A stretch of 64,000 nucleotides of DNA from Actinomyces radicidentis (GTDB taxonomy: Bacteria > Actinomycetota > Actinomycetes > Actinomycetales > Actinomycetaceae): positions 1 to 64,000 of the forward strand of contig NZ_CP014228.1 of the NCBI RefSeq assembly GCF_001553565.1, read 5' to 3'. Under the pieces are notes generated by a model. That model had not been told where the DNA came from. It did no database searches and saw only the letters and a program-made list of their open reading frames with translations. Shown piece after piece: positions 25,664 to 34,880 of this stretch. The position numbers were made by a program, and so were the translations under genes. Each line of letters starts with the position of its first letter. Position 1 is the stretch's first letter.

Positions 25664-25694
25664 GCGGTTGAGGAATGAGCTCCTCAGCCCCGGC

Positions 25695-25979
25695 TCACTT
25701 GGAGGAGACAGCCTTCTTGAGGGCGGAGCCGACGGTCAGCTTGACGCCGTAGCCGGCCGGGATCTGGATCTCCTCGCCCGTGCGGGGGTTGCGACCGGTG
25801 CGAGCGGCGCGCTCGACGCGCTCAACGCCCATGAGGCCCGTGATCTTGACGGCCTCGCCCTTGGCGACGGACTCCACGAGGACGTCCTGGAAGGCGCCGA
25901 GGAAGGCGTCGGCGTCGGTCTTGGTGAGGCCGGCCTTCTCGGCGATGGCGGCGATGAGCTCGGTGCGGTTGACGGACAT
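25695..25979 (-). CDS. hup: HU family DNA-binding protein
   Basis: The 94-aa product is a nucleoid protein. It begins M-S-V-N-R-T-E-L-I-A-A-I-A-E-K-A-G-L and has the DNA-binding arm signature G-R-N-P-R-T-G-E-E-I-Q-I-P-A near residue 62. It lacks the long Lys/Ala-rich C-terminal tail of mycobacterial HupB and is therefore of the short bacterial HU type. Monocistronic, with a strong terminator. Confidence 0.96.
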   Translation of the reverse strand: MSVNRTELIAAIAEKAGLTKTDADAFLGAFQDVLVESVAKGEAVKITGLMGVERVERAARTGRNPRTGEEIQIPAGYGVKLTVGSALKKAVSSK

Positions 25980-26233
25980 GAATCTGCCTCTCGATCGTGG
26001 GTCGGCACCTCTGGCTCGGTGCCGCTGGCGGCAACGCTATGCGTAAGCGGGCCGTTTTGTCAGATATGACGGCGATTTCTCCGGCGTGGCGCGTCGTCTT
26101 CACCCGGGCCGGCGCCCCGTGAGTCACACCTGTCACACGCGCACCGGAGTGCGTGCGGGCGCGGCGTGCCGCGCCGGGTGGCGGTGCTCGGTACCCGCGG
26201 GGCACGGCCGAAGGCACTCGCCGCGGGGCCGTC

Positions 26234-26923
26234 TCACGCTCCGCGAACGGCGTCGACGAACCAGGACGTGATCGTCGTGGGGTGGGTGATCGCTGTGCCG
26301 ACGACGACGGCGAAGGCACCGTGCTCGATGGCGAGCGCCGCCTGGGCGGGCGTGTGGACGCGCCCCTCGACGACGAGCGGGACCTGGGCGATCGCGGCCA
26401 CCTGGTCGATGAGCTCGACGTCGGGGCCGTCGGTCTTGGGGCGCTCCCCGGTGTAGCCCGCGAGGGTGGTGCCCAGCACGTCGGCGCCGGCGTCCTGAGC
26501 AGTGCGGGCGTCCTCGAGGCTGCCGCAGTCGGCCATGACGAGGATCCCGGGGCGGGCCTCCTTGAGGCCGGCGACCGTCTGGGCGAAGGTGAGGCCGTCC
26601 GGGCGCGGGCGGCGCGTGGCGTCGATGGCGACGATCTCGACGCCCGTGGCGGCCACGGCGATCGCGTGCGTGAGGGTCGGGGTGATGAAGACGCCGTCGT
26701 GGCCGTCCTTCCACAGGCCGATGACGGGCACGTCCACGTGCTGGGTGATGAGTGCCAGGTCTGCCAGCCCCTGGGCGCGGACGCCGACGGCGCCGCCGGC
26801 CACGCAGGCCTGGGCGACCTCGTCCATGGTGCGCGGGTCGCGCATGGGCTCACCGGGGTAGGCCTGGGCGGAGGCGATGAGGCCGCCGCGCAGGCGCTCG
26901 AGGACGGGGCTGATCTGGGTCAT
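26234..26923 (-). CDS. nanE: N-acetylmannosamine-6-phosphate 2-epimerase
   Basis: The 229-aa TIM-barrel enzyme converts ManNAc-6-P to GlcNAc-6-P. Motifs: L-R-G-G-L-I-A-S-A-Q-A-Y-P near residue 9, I-G-L-W-K-D-G near 71, the Lys-containing active-site region I-D-A-T-R-R-P-R-P-D near 99, M-A-D-C-G-S near 129, and D-V-L-G-T-T-L-A-G-Y near 150. It is the last gene of the sialic-acid operon, 52 bp after nanK. Confidence 0.93.
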   Translation of the reverse strand: MTQISPVLERLRGGLIASAQAYPGEPMRDPRTMDEVAQACVAGGAVGVRAQGLADLALITQHVDVPVIGLWKDGHDGVFITPTLTHAIAVAATGVEIVAIDATRRPRPDGLTFAQTVAGLKEARPGILVMADCGSLEDARTAQDAGADVLGTTLAGYTGERPKTDGPDVELIDQVAAIAQVPLVVEGRVHTPAQAALAIEHGAFAVVVGTAITHPTTITSWFVDAVRGA

Positions 26924-26975
26924 GGGCTTTTCCTCCCTGTGGTGGAGCGGTCGGTGGGTCGTGGGTGGTCGGGCC

Positions 26976-28019
26976 TCAGCCGCGCAGTCTCAGCCACGCC
27001 TCGTGGGCGGCGCCAACGATGGGGGCGCTCGTGCCGAGGACGGCGGGGCGCAGCTCCGTGCCCGCGACGAGGTCGATGAGCTCGGCGGCCACGGTGGCGC
27101 GCAGCGGCCCCCACCACAGCCCGCCGGATCGGGCGAGCCCGCCGGAGATGATGACGACCTCCGGGTCGAGGACGGTGACGACCTGGGCGATGGCGCGCCC
27201 GAGCGCCACAGCGGCCTCCTCGTAGACGCGGGCGGCGACGGGGTCGCCGGCCTCGGCGAGCCGCTCGACGGCCAGGGCCGTGGTGACGTCCTGCCTCGCG
27301 GTGGCCTCGCGGTAGCGACGGGCGATCTGGGGCCCGCCGGCGACGGCCTCGAGATGGCGGGGCCGTCCGCAGGTGCAGGGCTCGCCCTCGGCCAGTGAGC
27401 AGGGCATGTGCCCCATCTCGCCAGCGAGGTGGTGGGCGCCGTGGTGGACCTGTCCGTCGATGACGACGGCGCCGCCCACTCCGGTGCCGACGGCGACGAC
27501 GAGGGCGCTCGACGCGCCGCGGCCGGCACCGAGCCAGGCCTCCCCGGCGGCGTAGGCGTTGACGTCGTTGTCGACGTGGACGAGCGGTGCCCGCCCGACC
27601 GGCGAGGTCAGACCGGCGCGCTCGAGGCGGCCGGACACTCCCCCGGCGATGTCGGTACCGGGCCAGTCGGTGATGGCGTCCGTAGAGGACAGGACCGCAC
27701 CGGTGCGCTCGTCGATGACGCCGGCGGACCCGATGCCGACGGCGAGCGGGTGCACGGGACGGCCCGCGCCGTCGGCCGTCGAGCCGGCCCGAGCGACGTC
27801 GGCGACGAGGCCGGCGATGGCGTCGAGCATCGCCTCGGGGCCGTCGTGGGCGGGTGTCGGCGTCTCGCGGACCTCGCCGACGAGCTCGCCGGCGGGAGTC
27901 ACGAGGCTCGCCGCGATCTTCGTGCCGCCGAGGTCGACGCCGACGAGCAGGCCGGGGGCGTCCCCGGCCTGCTCGTCGGCGCGCGCCGCCCCGGCGGGGG
28001 CGGGCTGCGTCGTCGTCAT
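26976..28019 (-). CDS. nanK: ROK-family N-acetylmannosamine kinase
   Basis: The 347-aa product phosphorylates ManNAc, as judged from the nanA/nanE context. ROK features: V-G-V-D-L-G-G-T-K-I-A near residue 25, D-N-D-V-N-A-Y-A-A-G-E near 152, G-T-G-V-G-G-A-V-V-I-D-G near 176, and H-L-A-G-E-M-G-H. The zinc motif, normally C-x-C-G-x-x-G-C-x-E, reads C-T-C-G-R-P-R-H-L-E, so the third Cys is His. A His could still bind zinc. An N-terminal Ala/Pro-rich tail of about 22 residues precedes the fold. A different ROK sugar kinase specificity cannot be excluded. Confidence 0.9.
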   Translation of the reverse strand: MTTTQPAPAGAARADEQAGDAPGLLVGVDLGGTKIAASLVTPAGELVGEVRETPTPAHDGPEAMLDAIAGLVADVARAGSTADGAGRPVHPLAVGIGSAGVIDERTGAVLSSTDAITDWPGTDIAGGVSGRLERAGLTSPVGRAPLVHVDNDVNAYAAGEAWLGAGRGASSALVVAVGTGVGGAVVIDGQVHHGAHHLAGEMGHMPCSLAEGEPCTCGRPRHLEAVAGGPQIARRYREATARQDVTTALAVERLAEAGDPVAARVYEEAAVALGRAIAQVVTVLDPEVVIISGGLARSGGLWWGPLRATVAAELIDLVAGTELRPAVLGTSAPIVGAAHEAWLRLRG

Positions 28020-28033
28020 CTCAGCGCGTCGTC

Positions 28034-28951
28034 TCAGATGAGTCCGCGCTCGCGGGCGATGGCGAGGACGCCCTCCTTGACCTCGCCCTCGAGGGCGCGC
28101 AGCGGGAAGGGCATCTCGTTGGAGGCGATGGTGCCCTGGGCCTCCATGACGGTCTTGAAGGAGCCGATGCCGCCGGCGTCGCCGGAGCGGCCCACGGGCA
28201 CGAAGACGATCTCGAAGCCGGCGCAGATGCCGTCCTGGATGCGGCGGGCCTCGGCCCAGTCGCCGCGCTGGGCGGCCTCCCAGAGGTCGGCGTAGGGGCG
28301 CGGCTCGACGTTGCCGTAGCCGGGCACGCAGCCGTCGGCGCCGAGCAGCAGCATGCCGTCGACGACGCACTCGTGGCCGGTGAGCACGGCGAGGGGGTGG
28401 CCCGCCTTCTCGTTGGCCGCGACGAGGCGGCGGAAGGAGACGTCGTCGCCGGAGGAGTCCTTGACGCCGGCGAGGACGCCCTCGGTGCCGAGGCGCACGA
28501 GCATGGCGGTGTCGAGCTTCTTGCCGTTGAGGCGGACCGGGACGTCGTAGGCGAACAGGGGCAGGTCGACCGCCTCGTGGATGGCGCGGAAGTGGTCCTC
28601 GATCTCCGCCATGTCGTTGAGGGCGTAGAAGGGGCAGGAGGCCACGATGGCGTCGGCGCCGAGGGCCCGGGCGCGCTTGGCCTGCTCGATGACGCGCGCG
28701 GCGGTGGTGTCGATGGCACCGGCGAGGACCGGGACGCGGCCCGCGACCTTGGCGACGGTGCGCTCGATGATGGCGTCGCGCTGGGCGTCGGTGAGGTAGG
28801 CGGTCTGGCCGGAGGAGCCCATGAGGAACAGGCCGTTGACGCCGCCCTCGATGAGGAGCTCGATGAGGCGGTCGAGGGAGTCGTAGTCGACCTCGCCGTT
28901 CTTGAAGGGCGTGACGACCGGGGGGATGACGCCGGTGAATCGAGTGTCCAT
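28034..28951 (-). CDS. nanA: N-acetylneuraminate lyase / DapA-family aldolase
   Basis: The 305-aa TIM-barrel enzyme most likely splits sialic acid into ManNAc and pyruvate. The family residues are seen: G-S-S-G-Q-T near residue 46, the tyrosine of P-L-F-A-Y-D-V-P near 136, and the Schiff-base lysine of A-G-V-K-D-S-S-G near 164. It is followed closely by nanK and nanE and preceded by the transporter genes, which supports the lyase role over lysine synthesis. The diverged family member seen in actinobacterial nan loci is the expected match. Confidence 0.88.
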   Translation of the reverse strand: MDTRFTGVIPPVVTPFKNGEVDYDSLDRLIELLIEGGVNGLFLMGSSGQTAYLTDAQRDAIIERTVAKVAGRVPVLAGAIDTTAARVIEQAKRARALGADAIVASCPFYALNDMAEIEDHFRAIHEAVDLPLFAYDVPVRLNGKKLDTAMLVRLGTEGVLAGVKDSSGDDVSFRRLVAANEKAGHPLAVLTGHECVVDGMLLLGADGCVPGYGNVEPRPYADLWEAAQRGDWAEARRIQDGICAGFEIVFVPVGRSGDAGGIGSFKTVMEAQGTIASNEMPFPLRALEGEVKEGVLAIARERGLI

Positions 28952-29002
28952 GGAGTGTGGTCCTTCGCTGTTTCTTTCGTGGTGCGGTGATGGGGCGGGG
29001 CG

Positions 29003-29827
29003 TCAGACCTCGAGCAGGGAGGGCACGGCGCTCAGGAGGGTGCGCGTGTACTCCTGCTGGGGGTGCGCGAAGATCTCGGCGGTCGTGTTCGTCTCGAGGA
29101 TCTCGCCGAGGTACATGACGGCGATGCGGTCGGAGACGTAGCGGACCGTGTTGATGTCGTGGCTGATGAAGACCAGGCCGAGGCCGAGGGTCGCCTTGAG
29201 GTCCTGGAGGAGGTTGAGGACCTGGGCGCGCACGGAGACGTCGAGCGCGCTCGTGGGCTCGTCGGCGACGATGATGTCCGGGTCGAGGGCCAGGGCGCGC
29301 GCGATGGCCACGCGCTGACGCTGCCCTCCGGAGATCTGTCGGGGCAGGACGTCCAGCGTCGAGGCCGGCAGGCCGACCAGGTGGAGGAGGTCCCTCACCC
29401 GCGCCTCTCGCTCGCGCGGCGAGCCGATCCCGTGGACGTTGAGCGGGTCGATGAGGGTGTCGTGCACGATCATGCGCGGGTTGAGCGCCGTGGCGGGGTC
29501 CTGGAAGACCACGGAGACGGAGCGCCCGAGCTCTCGCCGGTCCGCGGCGGAGCCGCACAGCGGCCGTCCCTTGAAGAGGACCTCGCCGCTCGTGAGCGCC
29601 TGGAGGCCGACCATGACGCGCGCGGTGGTCGACTTCCCGCAGCCGGACTCGCCGACGAGGCCGAGGGTCTCGCCGCGGCGGACCGACAGGCTCACGTCGT
29701 TGACGGCGTGGACCGTGTCCGGGCGGAAGAGCTTGCCCGTGCGCGACTTGTGGATGACGTGTGCGTGGCGGAGCTCGACGACGGGATCGGTCGCCGCGTT
29801 CCAGCCCTCGTTCCTGCTGGCGTTCAT
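29003..29827 (-). CDS. Sialic acid ABC transporter ATP-binding protein, SatD-like (OppF family)
   Basis: The 274-aa product has Walker A G-E-S-G-C-G-K-S-T near residue 57, signature I-S-G-G-Q-R-Q-R-V, Walker B I-I-V-A-D-E-P-T-S-A-L-D and switch I-S-H-D. The Q-E-Y-T-R-T-L-L region near the end is typical of peptide-type (OppF) ATPases. It starts at ATG 29827, overlapping the previous stop by 4 bp. It pairs with the ATPase half of the fused upstream protein to power import. Confidence 0.9.
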   Translation of the reverse strand: MNASRNEGWNAATDPVVELRHAHVIHKSRTGKLFRPDTVHAVNDVSLSVRRGETLGLVGESGCGKSTTARVMVGLQALTSGEVLFKGRPLCGSAADRRELGRSVSVVFQDPATALNPRMIVHDTLIDPLNVHGIGSPREREARVRDLLHLVGLPASTLDVLPRQISGGQRQRVAIARALALDPDIIVADEPTSALDVSVRAQVLNLLQDLKATLGLGLVFISHDINTVRYVSDRIAVMYLGEILETNTTAEIFAHPQQEYTRTLLSAVPSLLEV

Positions 29828-32025
29828 GAGTGGGACTCCTCCCCCAGGATCGCCTCGAGCTCGGGCGTGATGGCGTAGTAGTGCTCCGTCGAGCCGGCGA
29901 CGGGCTTGAGGACGGGCCGGGTCTCGAGCCCGACGGTCGGGTGGTCCGAGCGGGGGGCGAAGCGGTCGCCCTTGACGAACTCCGAGGGGCTCGGCACGGT
30001 GCCGCGCACCTGGTGGAGCCTGTTGGACCCGGACTCGATGGACAGGACCGCGCCGAGGAGGCCGCGGGTGTACTCGTGGACGGGGTTCGACAGCAGCTCG
30101 GTGGTGCCCGCCTGCTCGACGACCTGCCCCGCGTACATGACGGTGATCCGGTGCGCGACCTTGGCGACGAGGGCGAGGTCGTGGCTGACGAAGACCATCG
30201 CGAAGCCGAGCTTCTCGCGCAGGTCGTTGAGCAGGTCGATGACCTGCTTCTGGACCGTGACGTCGAGGGCCGTCGTCGGCTCGTCGGCGATGACGAGGCT
30301 CGGGTCCCGGGTGAGGGCCATGGCGATGAGGACGCGCTGGCGCTGGCCGCCGGAGAGCTCGTGGGGGTAGCTCTTGAGGGTGCGGACCGGGTCGAGGCCG
30401 ACGAGCTCGAGGAGCTCCTCGGCGCTGCGGGTGCCGCCGCGCCGGGTCAGCTGCTTCATCTGCGCGCTGATGAGCATGGAGGGGTTGAGGGACGACAGCG
30501 CGTCCTGGTAGATCATGCTCATCTCGTGGCCGCGCAGGGCGTTGCGCTCCGCGGGCGAGAGCTCGAGGAGGTTGCGCCCCTTGAAGAGGATCTCCCCGGT
30601 GATGCGGGCGGTGTCGGGCAGGAGCCCCATGACGGCCATCGAGGTGATCGACTTGCCGCAGCCGGACTCGCCGACGAGGCCCATGGTCTCGCCGGGGCGC
30701 ACGGAGAAGGAGACGTTGTCGACGATGTTGACGTCGCCGTGCTGGGCCGGGAAGGCGATCGACAGGTTCTTGACCTCGAGGACGGGCTCGGCCTCCGGCG
30801 TCGGGTAGACGAGCCGGTCGCGGCGGGCGAGCTCGGCGCTCCGCAGCGAGGCGAGGCGCTCCGAGAGCGGGACCTGCTCGGTGGCGGCGGCGACGACGGC
30901 CGGGCCGCCGGGGCGGTCGGCGACGGAGGTCTCGTTGACGGCGCCAGGCGCCTCGGCTCCGGCGTCGGGCGCGAGCTCGTGGTCGGCGGGGACGACGCCC
31001 TTGGCGGCGAGGGACTCCTCGGCCTCCTTCCACGCCCGGTCGGTGTCCGCGGCGGCCATGACGGCCTCGTCGGCCTCGACGTCGACGTGCCTGCGGATCC
31101 GCGGCGATGCCATGGCGTCGGTGAGGCCCTCCGAGAGGATGTTGAGGCACAGGGTCGTGATGAGGATCATGAGGCCCGGGAAGAACGTGGGCCACCAGTG
31201 ACCGGACAGGAGCAGCGCCTTGCCCTCGGAGAGCATGTTGCCCCAGGTCGGGGTGTTGACGCTCTTGATGCCCGCGCCGATGAAGGACAGCGAGGCCTCG
31301 AAGACGATCGCGTCGGCGACGAGGACGGTCGCGTAGACCATGATCGGCGCGATGCAGTTGCGCATCACGTGCTTGATGAGGATCCACGGCACGCGCGCCC
31401 CCATGACGCGGGAGGCGGCGACGTAGTCCTCGCCGAACTGGCTCATGATGTTGGCGCGCACGACGCGGGTGAGCTGGGGCGTGTAGACGATGGCGGTCGC
31501 CAGGATGATGACGGGGACCATCGGCATGCGGGTGGACAGCGCGAGGACGAGCACCGCGGCGAGGGCGATGCCGGGGAAGGACATGACGACGTCGAGGACG
31601 CGCATGACGACCTCGCCGACCCACTTGCGGCTCGTCGCCGCGATGGAGCCGAGGACAGCGGCGGCCAGGAGCGCGACGACCGTGGCGCTGAGGCCGACGA
31701 CGAGGGAGACGCGCGCGCCGTAGACGGCGCGGGAGAAGATATCGCGGCCGGCGTCGTCGGTGCCGAAGAGGTGGCCGGTGCTGGGGGCGACGGCCGAGTC
31801 GGTGACGTTGACCTGGATGCCGTTGACGTTGGTGACGGTGGTGGTCGAGGCCAGTCCGGTGGCGCGCGGGCTGTAGGGCGCGACGAGCGGCGCGAGGATC
31901 GCCATGAGCGCGATGAGCACGAGGACGACGACCGCGATCTTGGAGCCCGTGGGCATGGCGCGCCAGCCCTGGAAGCGCAGGCCGGGCTTCGAGGCCTTCG
32001 CGAGGTTCTGCTTGCGGCGGGACAT
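29824..32025 (-). CDS. Fused permease-ATPase of the sialic acid ABC transporter, SatC-like
   Basis: The 733-aa product joins two functions. Residues about 25-310 are an OppC-type permease with six membrane segments and the coupling-loop region V-A-A-S-R-V-M-G-A. An acidic Ala-rich linker covers about 310-395. Residues about 400-733 are an OppD-type ATPase with Walker A G-E-S-G-C-G-K-S, signature L-S-G-G-Q-R-Q-R-V and Walker B L-V-I-A-D-E-P-T-T-A-L-D. The same fusion is known in Haemophilus ducreyi SatC and related corynebacterial sialic acid importers. The start at ATG 32025 overlaps the stop of the preceding permease gene (TGATG). The frame is clean, so the fusion is real. Confidence 0.9.
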   Translation of the reverse strand: MSRRKQNLAKASKPGLRFQGWRAMPTGSKIAVVVLVLIALMAILAPLVAPYSPRATGLASTTTVTNVNGIQVNVTDSAVAPSTGHLFGTDDAGRDIFSRAVYGARVSLVVGLSATVVALLAAAVLGSIAATSRKWVGEVVMRVLDVVMSFPGIALAAVLVLALSTRMPMVPVIILATAIVYTPQLTRVVRANIMSQFGEDYVAASRVMGARVPWILIKHVMRNCIAPIMVYATVLVADAIVFEASLSFIGAGIKSVNTPTWGNMLSEGKALLLSGHWWPTFFPGLMILITTLCLNILSEGLTDAMASPRIRRHVDVEADEAVMAAADTDRAWKEAEESLAAKGVVPADHELAPDAGAEAPGAVNETSVADRPGGPAVVAAATEQVPLSERLASLRSAELARRDRLVYPTPEAEPVLEVKNLSIAFPAQHGDVNIVDNVSFSVRPGETMGLVGESGCGKSITSMAVMGLLPDTARITGEILFKGRNLLELSPAERNALRGHEMSMIYQDALSSLNPSMLISAQMKQLTRRGGTRSAEELLELVGLDPVRTLKSYPHELSGGQRQRVLIAMALTRDPSLVIADEPTTALDVTVQKQVIDLLNDLREKLGFAMVFVSHDLALVAKVAHRITVMYAGQVVEQAGTTELLSNPVHEYTRGLLGAVLSIESGSNRLHQVRGTVPSPSEFVKGDRFAPRSDHPTVGLETRPVLKPVAGSTEHYYAITPELEAILGEESHS

Positions 32026-32990
32026 CAGACGCTCCTGATTCGCGGGTTGACGAGGACGTAGAGCATGTCGACGACGATGTTGATGACGATGAAGGCCAGG
32101 GCGACGGTGATGGAGACGCCCTGGACGATGTTGACGTCGTTGCGGGTGATGCCCTGGAAGATGAGCTGGCCCATGCCCTGGATGTTGAAGATCATCTCGA
32201 TGACGACGGCGCCGCCCATGGCGTAGCCCAGGCGCAGGCCGAGGACGGTGAGCGGGGTGATGAGGGCGTTGCGCAGGACGTTGCGTCCGACGACGACGCG
32301 CTTGGGGATGCCGGCGCCGATCGCGGTGCGGACGTAGTCGCGGTCGAGCTCCTCGACCATCGCGGTGCGCACGACGCGCGTGAGCGTGCCGGCGTTCGGC
32401 ACGGCGATCGCGAGGGCGGGGAGGGCGATCTGGCGCAGGTAGGCGCCGGGGTCGTCGCCGAGGTGGACCCACTGGGTGACGACGGCGGGGAAGGTCCCCG
32501 TGCCGCCCGGGATGTCGCCGAAGGCCTGGATGAGGAGGAGAGCGAGCCAGAAGGAGGGCGTGGCCAGGAAGATGATCGACAGGACGCGGATGGCCTGGTC
32601 GGGCCACCGGTCGCGGTAGAGGGCGGCCACGACGCCGAGCACGGTCGCCAGGATGACGGCGACGAAGATGCCGATGAACGTGAGCTGGAGGGTGATGGGG
32701 AACGCGCTGGCCACCAGGTCGGAGATCCTGACGCCCGTGAAGGTGGTGCCGAGGTCGCCGTGGAGCAGACCGACGAGGTAGCTCCAGAAGCGGGCGAGGA
32801 GGGGGTCGTCGAGGTGGTGCGCCGCGCGGTACTGCTCGAGGGCCTGCGCCGAGGCGGACTCCCCCAGCGCGAGGCGCGCAGGATCCGCGGACGAGAAGGA
32901 CATGACGATGAATACGAGCAGCGTCACGCCCAGCACCATGACGGGCAGCGCGAGAAGGCGCCGGCCTATCAGGCGGAGAAGGTTGGACAC
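32025..32990 (-). CDS. Sialic acid ABC transporter permease, SatB-like (OppB family)
   Basis: The 321-aa product starts at GTG 32990 (V-S-N-L-L-R-L-I-G-R-R-L). It has six membrane segments with the OppB N-terminal helix and the conserved L-D-R-D-Y-V-R-T-A-I-G-A-G coupling loop near residue 215. It forms the channel with the permease half of the fused protein. The gene is separated from the binding-protein gene by about 220 bp containing a terminator and an operator-like repeat, so it has its own promoter in addition to any readthrough. Confidence 0.92.
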   Translation of the reverse strand: MSNLLRLIGRRLLALPVMVLGVTLLVFIVMSFSSADPARLALGESASAQALEQYRAAHHLDDPLLARFWSYLVGLLHGDLGTTFTGVRISDLVASAFPITLQLTFIGIFVAVILATVLGVVAALYRDRWPDQAIRVLSIIFLATPSFWLALLLIQAFGDIPGGTGTFPAVVTQWVHLGDDPGAYLRQIALPALAIAVPNAGTLTRVVRTAMVEELDRDYVRTAIGAGIPKRVVVGRNVLRNALITPLTVLGLRLGYAMGGAVVIEMIFNIQGMGQLIFQGITRNDVNIVQGVSITVALAFIVINIVVDMLYVLVNPRIRSV

Positions 32991-33070
32991 CGGGATGCTC
33001 CTTTGCTTCAGTGTCTGGCCCACCCGTGGTGCGGGCCGGTGCAGGTGGCGGTCGTCGAACCGCACCCGTA

Positions 33071-33097
33071 TTGTCGGACGTCTGACGTCAGATAGCA
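33071..33097 (-). promoter_or_regulatory. GntR/FadR-type operator candidate before satB
   Basis: GTCGGACGTCTGACGTCAGA contains the perfect palindrome TCTGACGTCAGA. The block GTCGGACGTCT recurs at 34881 before the binding-protein gene, facing the regulator gene. The two sites share the units CGTCNGAC with different spacing. Confidence 0.55.
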
Positions 33098-33148
33098 AGT
33101 GGCGCGATCGGCCGTCCCACCGATGATCCGTCCCCCACCGGGACGAGC

Positions 33149-33191
33149 GCGGCGCCGGGTGCAGCGATCCCCTCGTCGCACCCGGCGCCGC
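33149..33191 (-). terminator. Terminator after the binding-protein gene
   Basis: GCGGCGCCGGGTGC (33149-33162) and GCACCCGGCGCCGC (33178-33191) form a perfect 14-bp stem just after the stop of the satA-like gene. It would attenuate readthrough, giving more binding protein than transporter. Confidence 0.8.
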
Positions 33192-33209
33192 GCGTCGCGC
33201 TCCTCCGGC

Positions 33210-34865
33210 TCAGGCCTGCGTCGACCCGGCCTCGAGGAAGGCGAGGCCAGTCAGCGCGATCGGCTGGAAGTTCGTGAGCGTCTCCAGCGAGTAGGCCGTC
33301 GGGGTCTTGCGGTGGAAGATCGGGTAGAGCGGGACTTCCTCGGAGAGGGTGTCGAAGAGCTCGTGCCACTTCGTGAGCTGCTCGTCGCCCGTGAGCTCGG
33401 CGGCCTTGGACAGGCCGGTCTGGAAGGTCGTGTACGAGTCGGTCCCCTTCCAGTGCATGCGCTGGTCGGTCCAGGTGTCGGCCGCGTACCACCAGCTCAT
33501 GAGGAGGTCCGCGTCGTTGCCGAAGACGGAGGGGTCGCCGGGGGCGATGAGGACGTCCCACTGCTTGCCGTCCGTGTCGGCGTCGATGAGCGAGTACGCG
33601 TCCGCGGACTTCTTCTCGTCGTACGTGACCGTCAGACCGATCGCCTCGAGGTTCTCGCGGATGATCGGGCGGACGGCGGAGAACCAGCCGTGGTCCGTGG
33701 CGAGGAGCTTGACCGAGGTGAGACCCGCCTCCTTGGCGAGGGACTTGGCCTTGTCAGCGTCGTAGGCGTAGACCGTCTTGGCCTTCTTGTAGGCCGGGTG
33801 CTCCTTCTGGACGAAGCAGGTGGCCGCGGTGGCGAGACCGGACATGCCGGTGTTGCAGATCTTGTCGTAGTCGATCGCGTACATGATCGCCTGGCGCGCC
33901 TTGACGTCCGACAGCGACTTCTCGTTGAACATCGCGAAGAGGAGGCCGAAGCTCTGCTCCGCCGCGACCGTGAGCGGGGAGGTCATGGAGGCGAGGTCGG
34001 ACGCCGGGACGGCGTCGATCGCCTGGACCGTGCCCGAGGTGATGGAGTTCGTGCGGGTCGTGTCGTCCGGGAGGATCTGCCAGGTCATGGACTTGGCCTT
34101 GGCGGGGTACGGCCCATTGTAGGAGTCGTTGCGCTCGAAGACGATCTGCTGCGAGCCGGCGCCCGAGTCGGTCATCTTGTACGGCCCGGAGCCCGTGGGC
34201 ATCTGGTCGAAGGCGGTCTGGTCCTTCTCCACGATCGACTTGGGGACGATCTTGACCACCGAGAGCCGCTCGGCGACGAGGGTGAAGGGGTACTTCAGCG
34301 CGAAGGTGACGGTCGTGTCGTCCTTCTTGGTGACCGAGTCGAGGAAGGGGAGGAACGAGGCGTAGGTGGACTCGTTCGCCGCGTCCAGCACGCGCGTGAA
34401 GGAGAAGACGACGTCGTCGATGGTGACGGCGCTCCCGTCGGAGAACTTCGCGCCGTCGCGCAGCGTGGCCTCATAGGTCTTGTCGTCCACCTTCGTGGGC
34501 AGGTCGGAGGCGAGCGCCGCGTAGACCTCGCGCGTGACGGGGTGGAGCTCGGTGAGGCCCTCCATCGTGTGCCAGTTCGCGGCGACCGTGAGCGCCGCGG
34601 ACGTTGTCAACGGGTCGTAGCCGTTGGTGCCGAGCTCGTACGAGATGCCGGCCTTGATGACGCCGTCGGCGTTGGGCGTGGCGGTGTTGATCGGCGCCGC
34701 GGCCGTCGAGCCGCCGCTGGCGCCGGCCGAGGCGCCGGAGGAGCTCGAGCCGGAGTCGGAGCCGCCGCAGGCGGCCACCGTCGCCGCGATGCCTGCCGCG
34801 AGGCCGAGGGTGGAGCTGATGCGGATGAAGTCGCGGCGCGTCGCGCCAGAGGATGAGATCGCCAT
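33210..34865 (-). CDS. Sialic acid ABC transporter substrate-binding lipoprotein, SatA-like (SBP_bac_5)
   Basis: The 551-aa product starts at ATG 34865 behind AGGAGA. The signal is Tat-type with a lipobox: R-R-D-F-I at residues 10-14 and T-V-A-A-C with the lipidated Cys at 33, followed by a Ser/Gly-rich linker. The mature part is a family 5 peptide/sugar-acid binding protein (Y-E-A-T-L-R-D-G-A-K-F-S-D-G-S-A-V-T near residue 135). It catches substrate outside the membrane for the permeases. Assignment to sialic acid follows from the nan genes downstream, not from binding-site residues. Confidence 0.85.
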   Translation of the reverse strand: MAISSSGATRRDFIRISSTLGLAAGIAATVAACGGSDSGSSSSGASAGASGGSTAAAPINTATPNADGVIKAGISYELGTNGYDPLTTSAALTVAANWHTMEGLTELHPVTREVYAALASDLPTKVDDKTYEATLRDGAKFSDGSAVTIDDVVFSFTRVLDAANESTYASFLPFLDSVTKKDDTTVTFALKYPFTLVAERLSVVKIVPKSIVEKDQTAFDQMPTGSGPYKMTDSGAGSQQIVFERNDSYNGPYPAKAKSMTWQILPDDTTRTNSITSGTVQAIDAVPASDLASMTSPLTVAAEQSFGLLFAMFNEKSLSDVKARQAIMYAIDYDKICNTGMSGLATAATCFVQKEHPAYKKAKTVYAYDADKAKSLAKEAGLTSVKLLATDHGWFSAVRPIIRENLEAIGLTVTYDEKKSADAYSLIDADTDGKQWDVLIAPGDPSVFGNDADLLMSWWYAADTWTDQRMHWKGTDSYTTFQTGLSKAAELTGDEQLTKWHELFDTLSEEVPLYPIFHRKTPTAYSLETLTNFQPIALTGLAFLEAGSTQA

Positions 34866-34880
34866 TGAAAGTCTCCTGAA

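Noticed and set aside
28034-28951. The DapA-family gene as dihydrodipicolinate synthase for lysine synthesis
   Set aside because: It sits between sialic-acid transporter genes and nanK-nanE, so sialic-acid lyase fits the context better.
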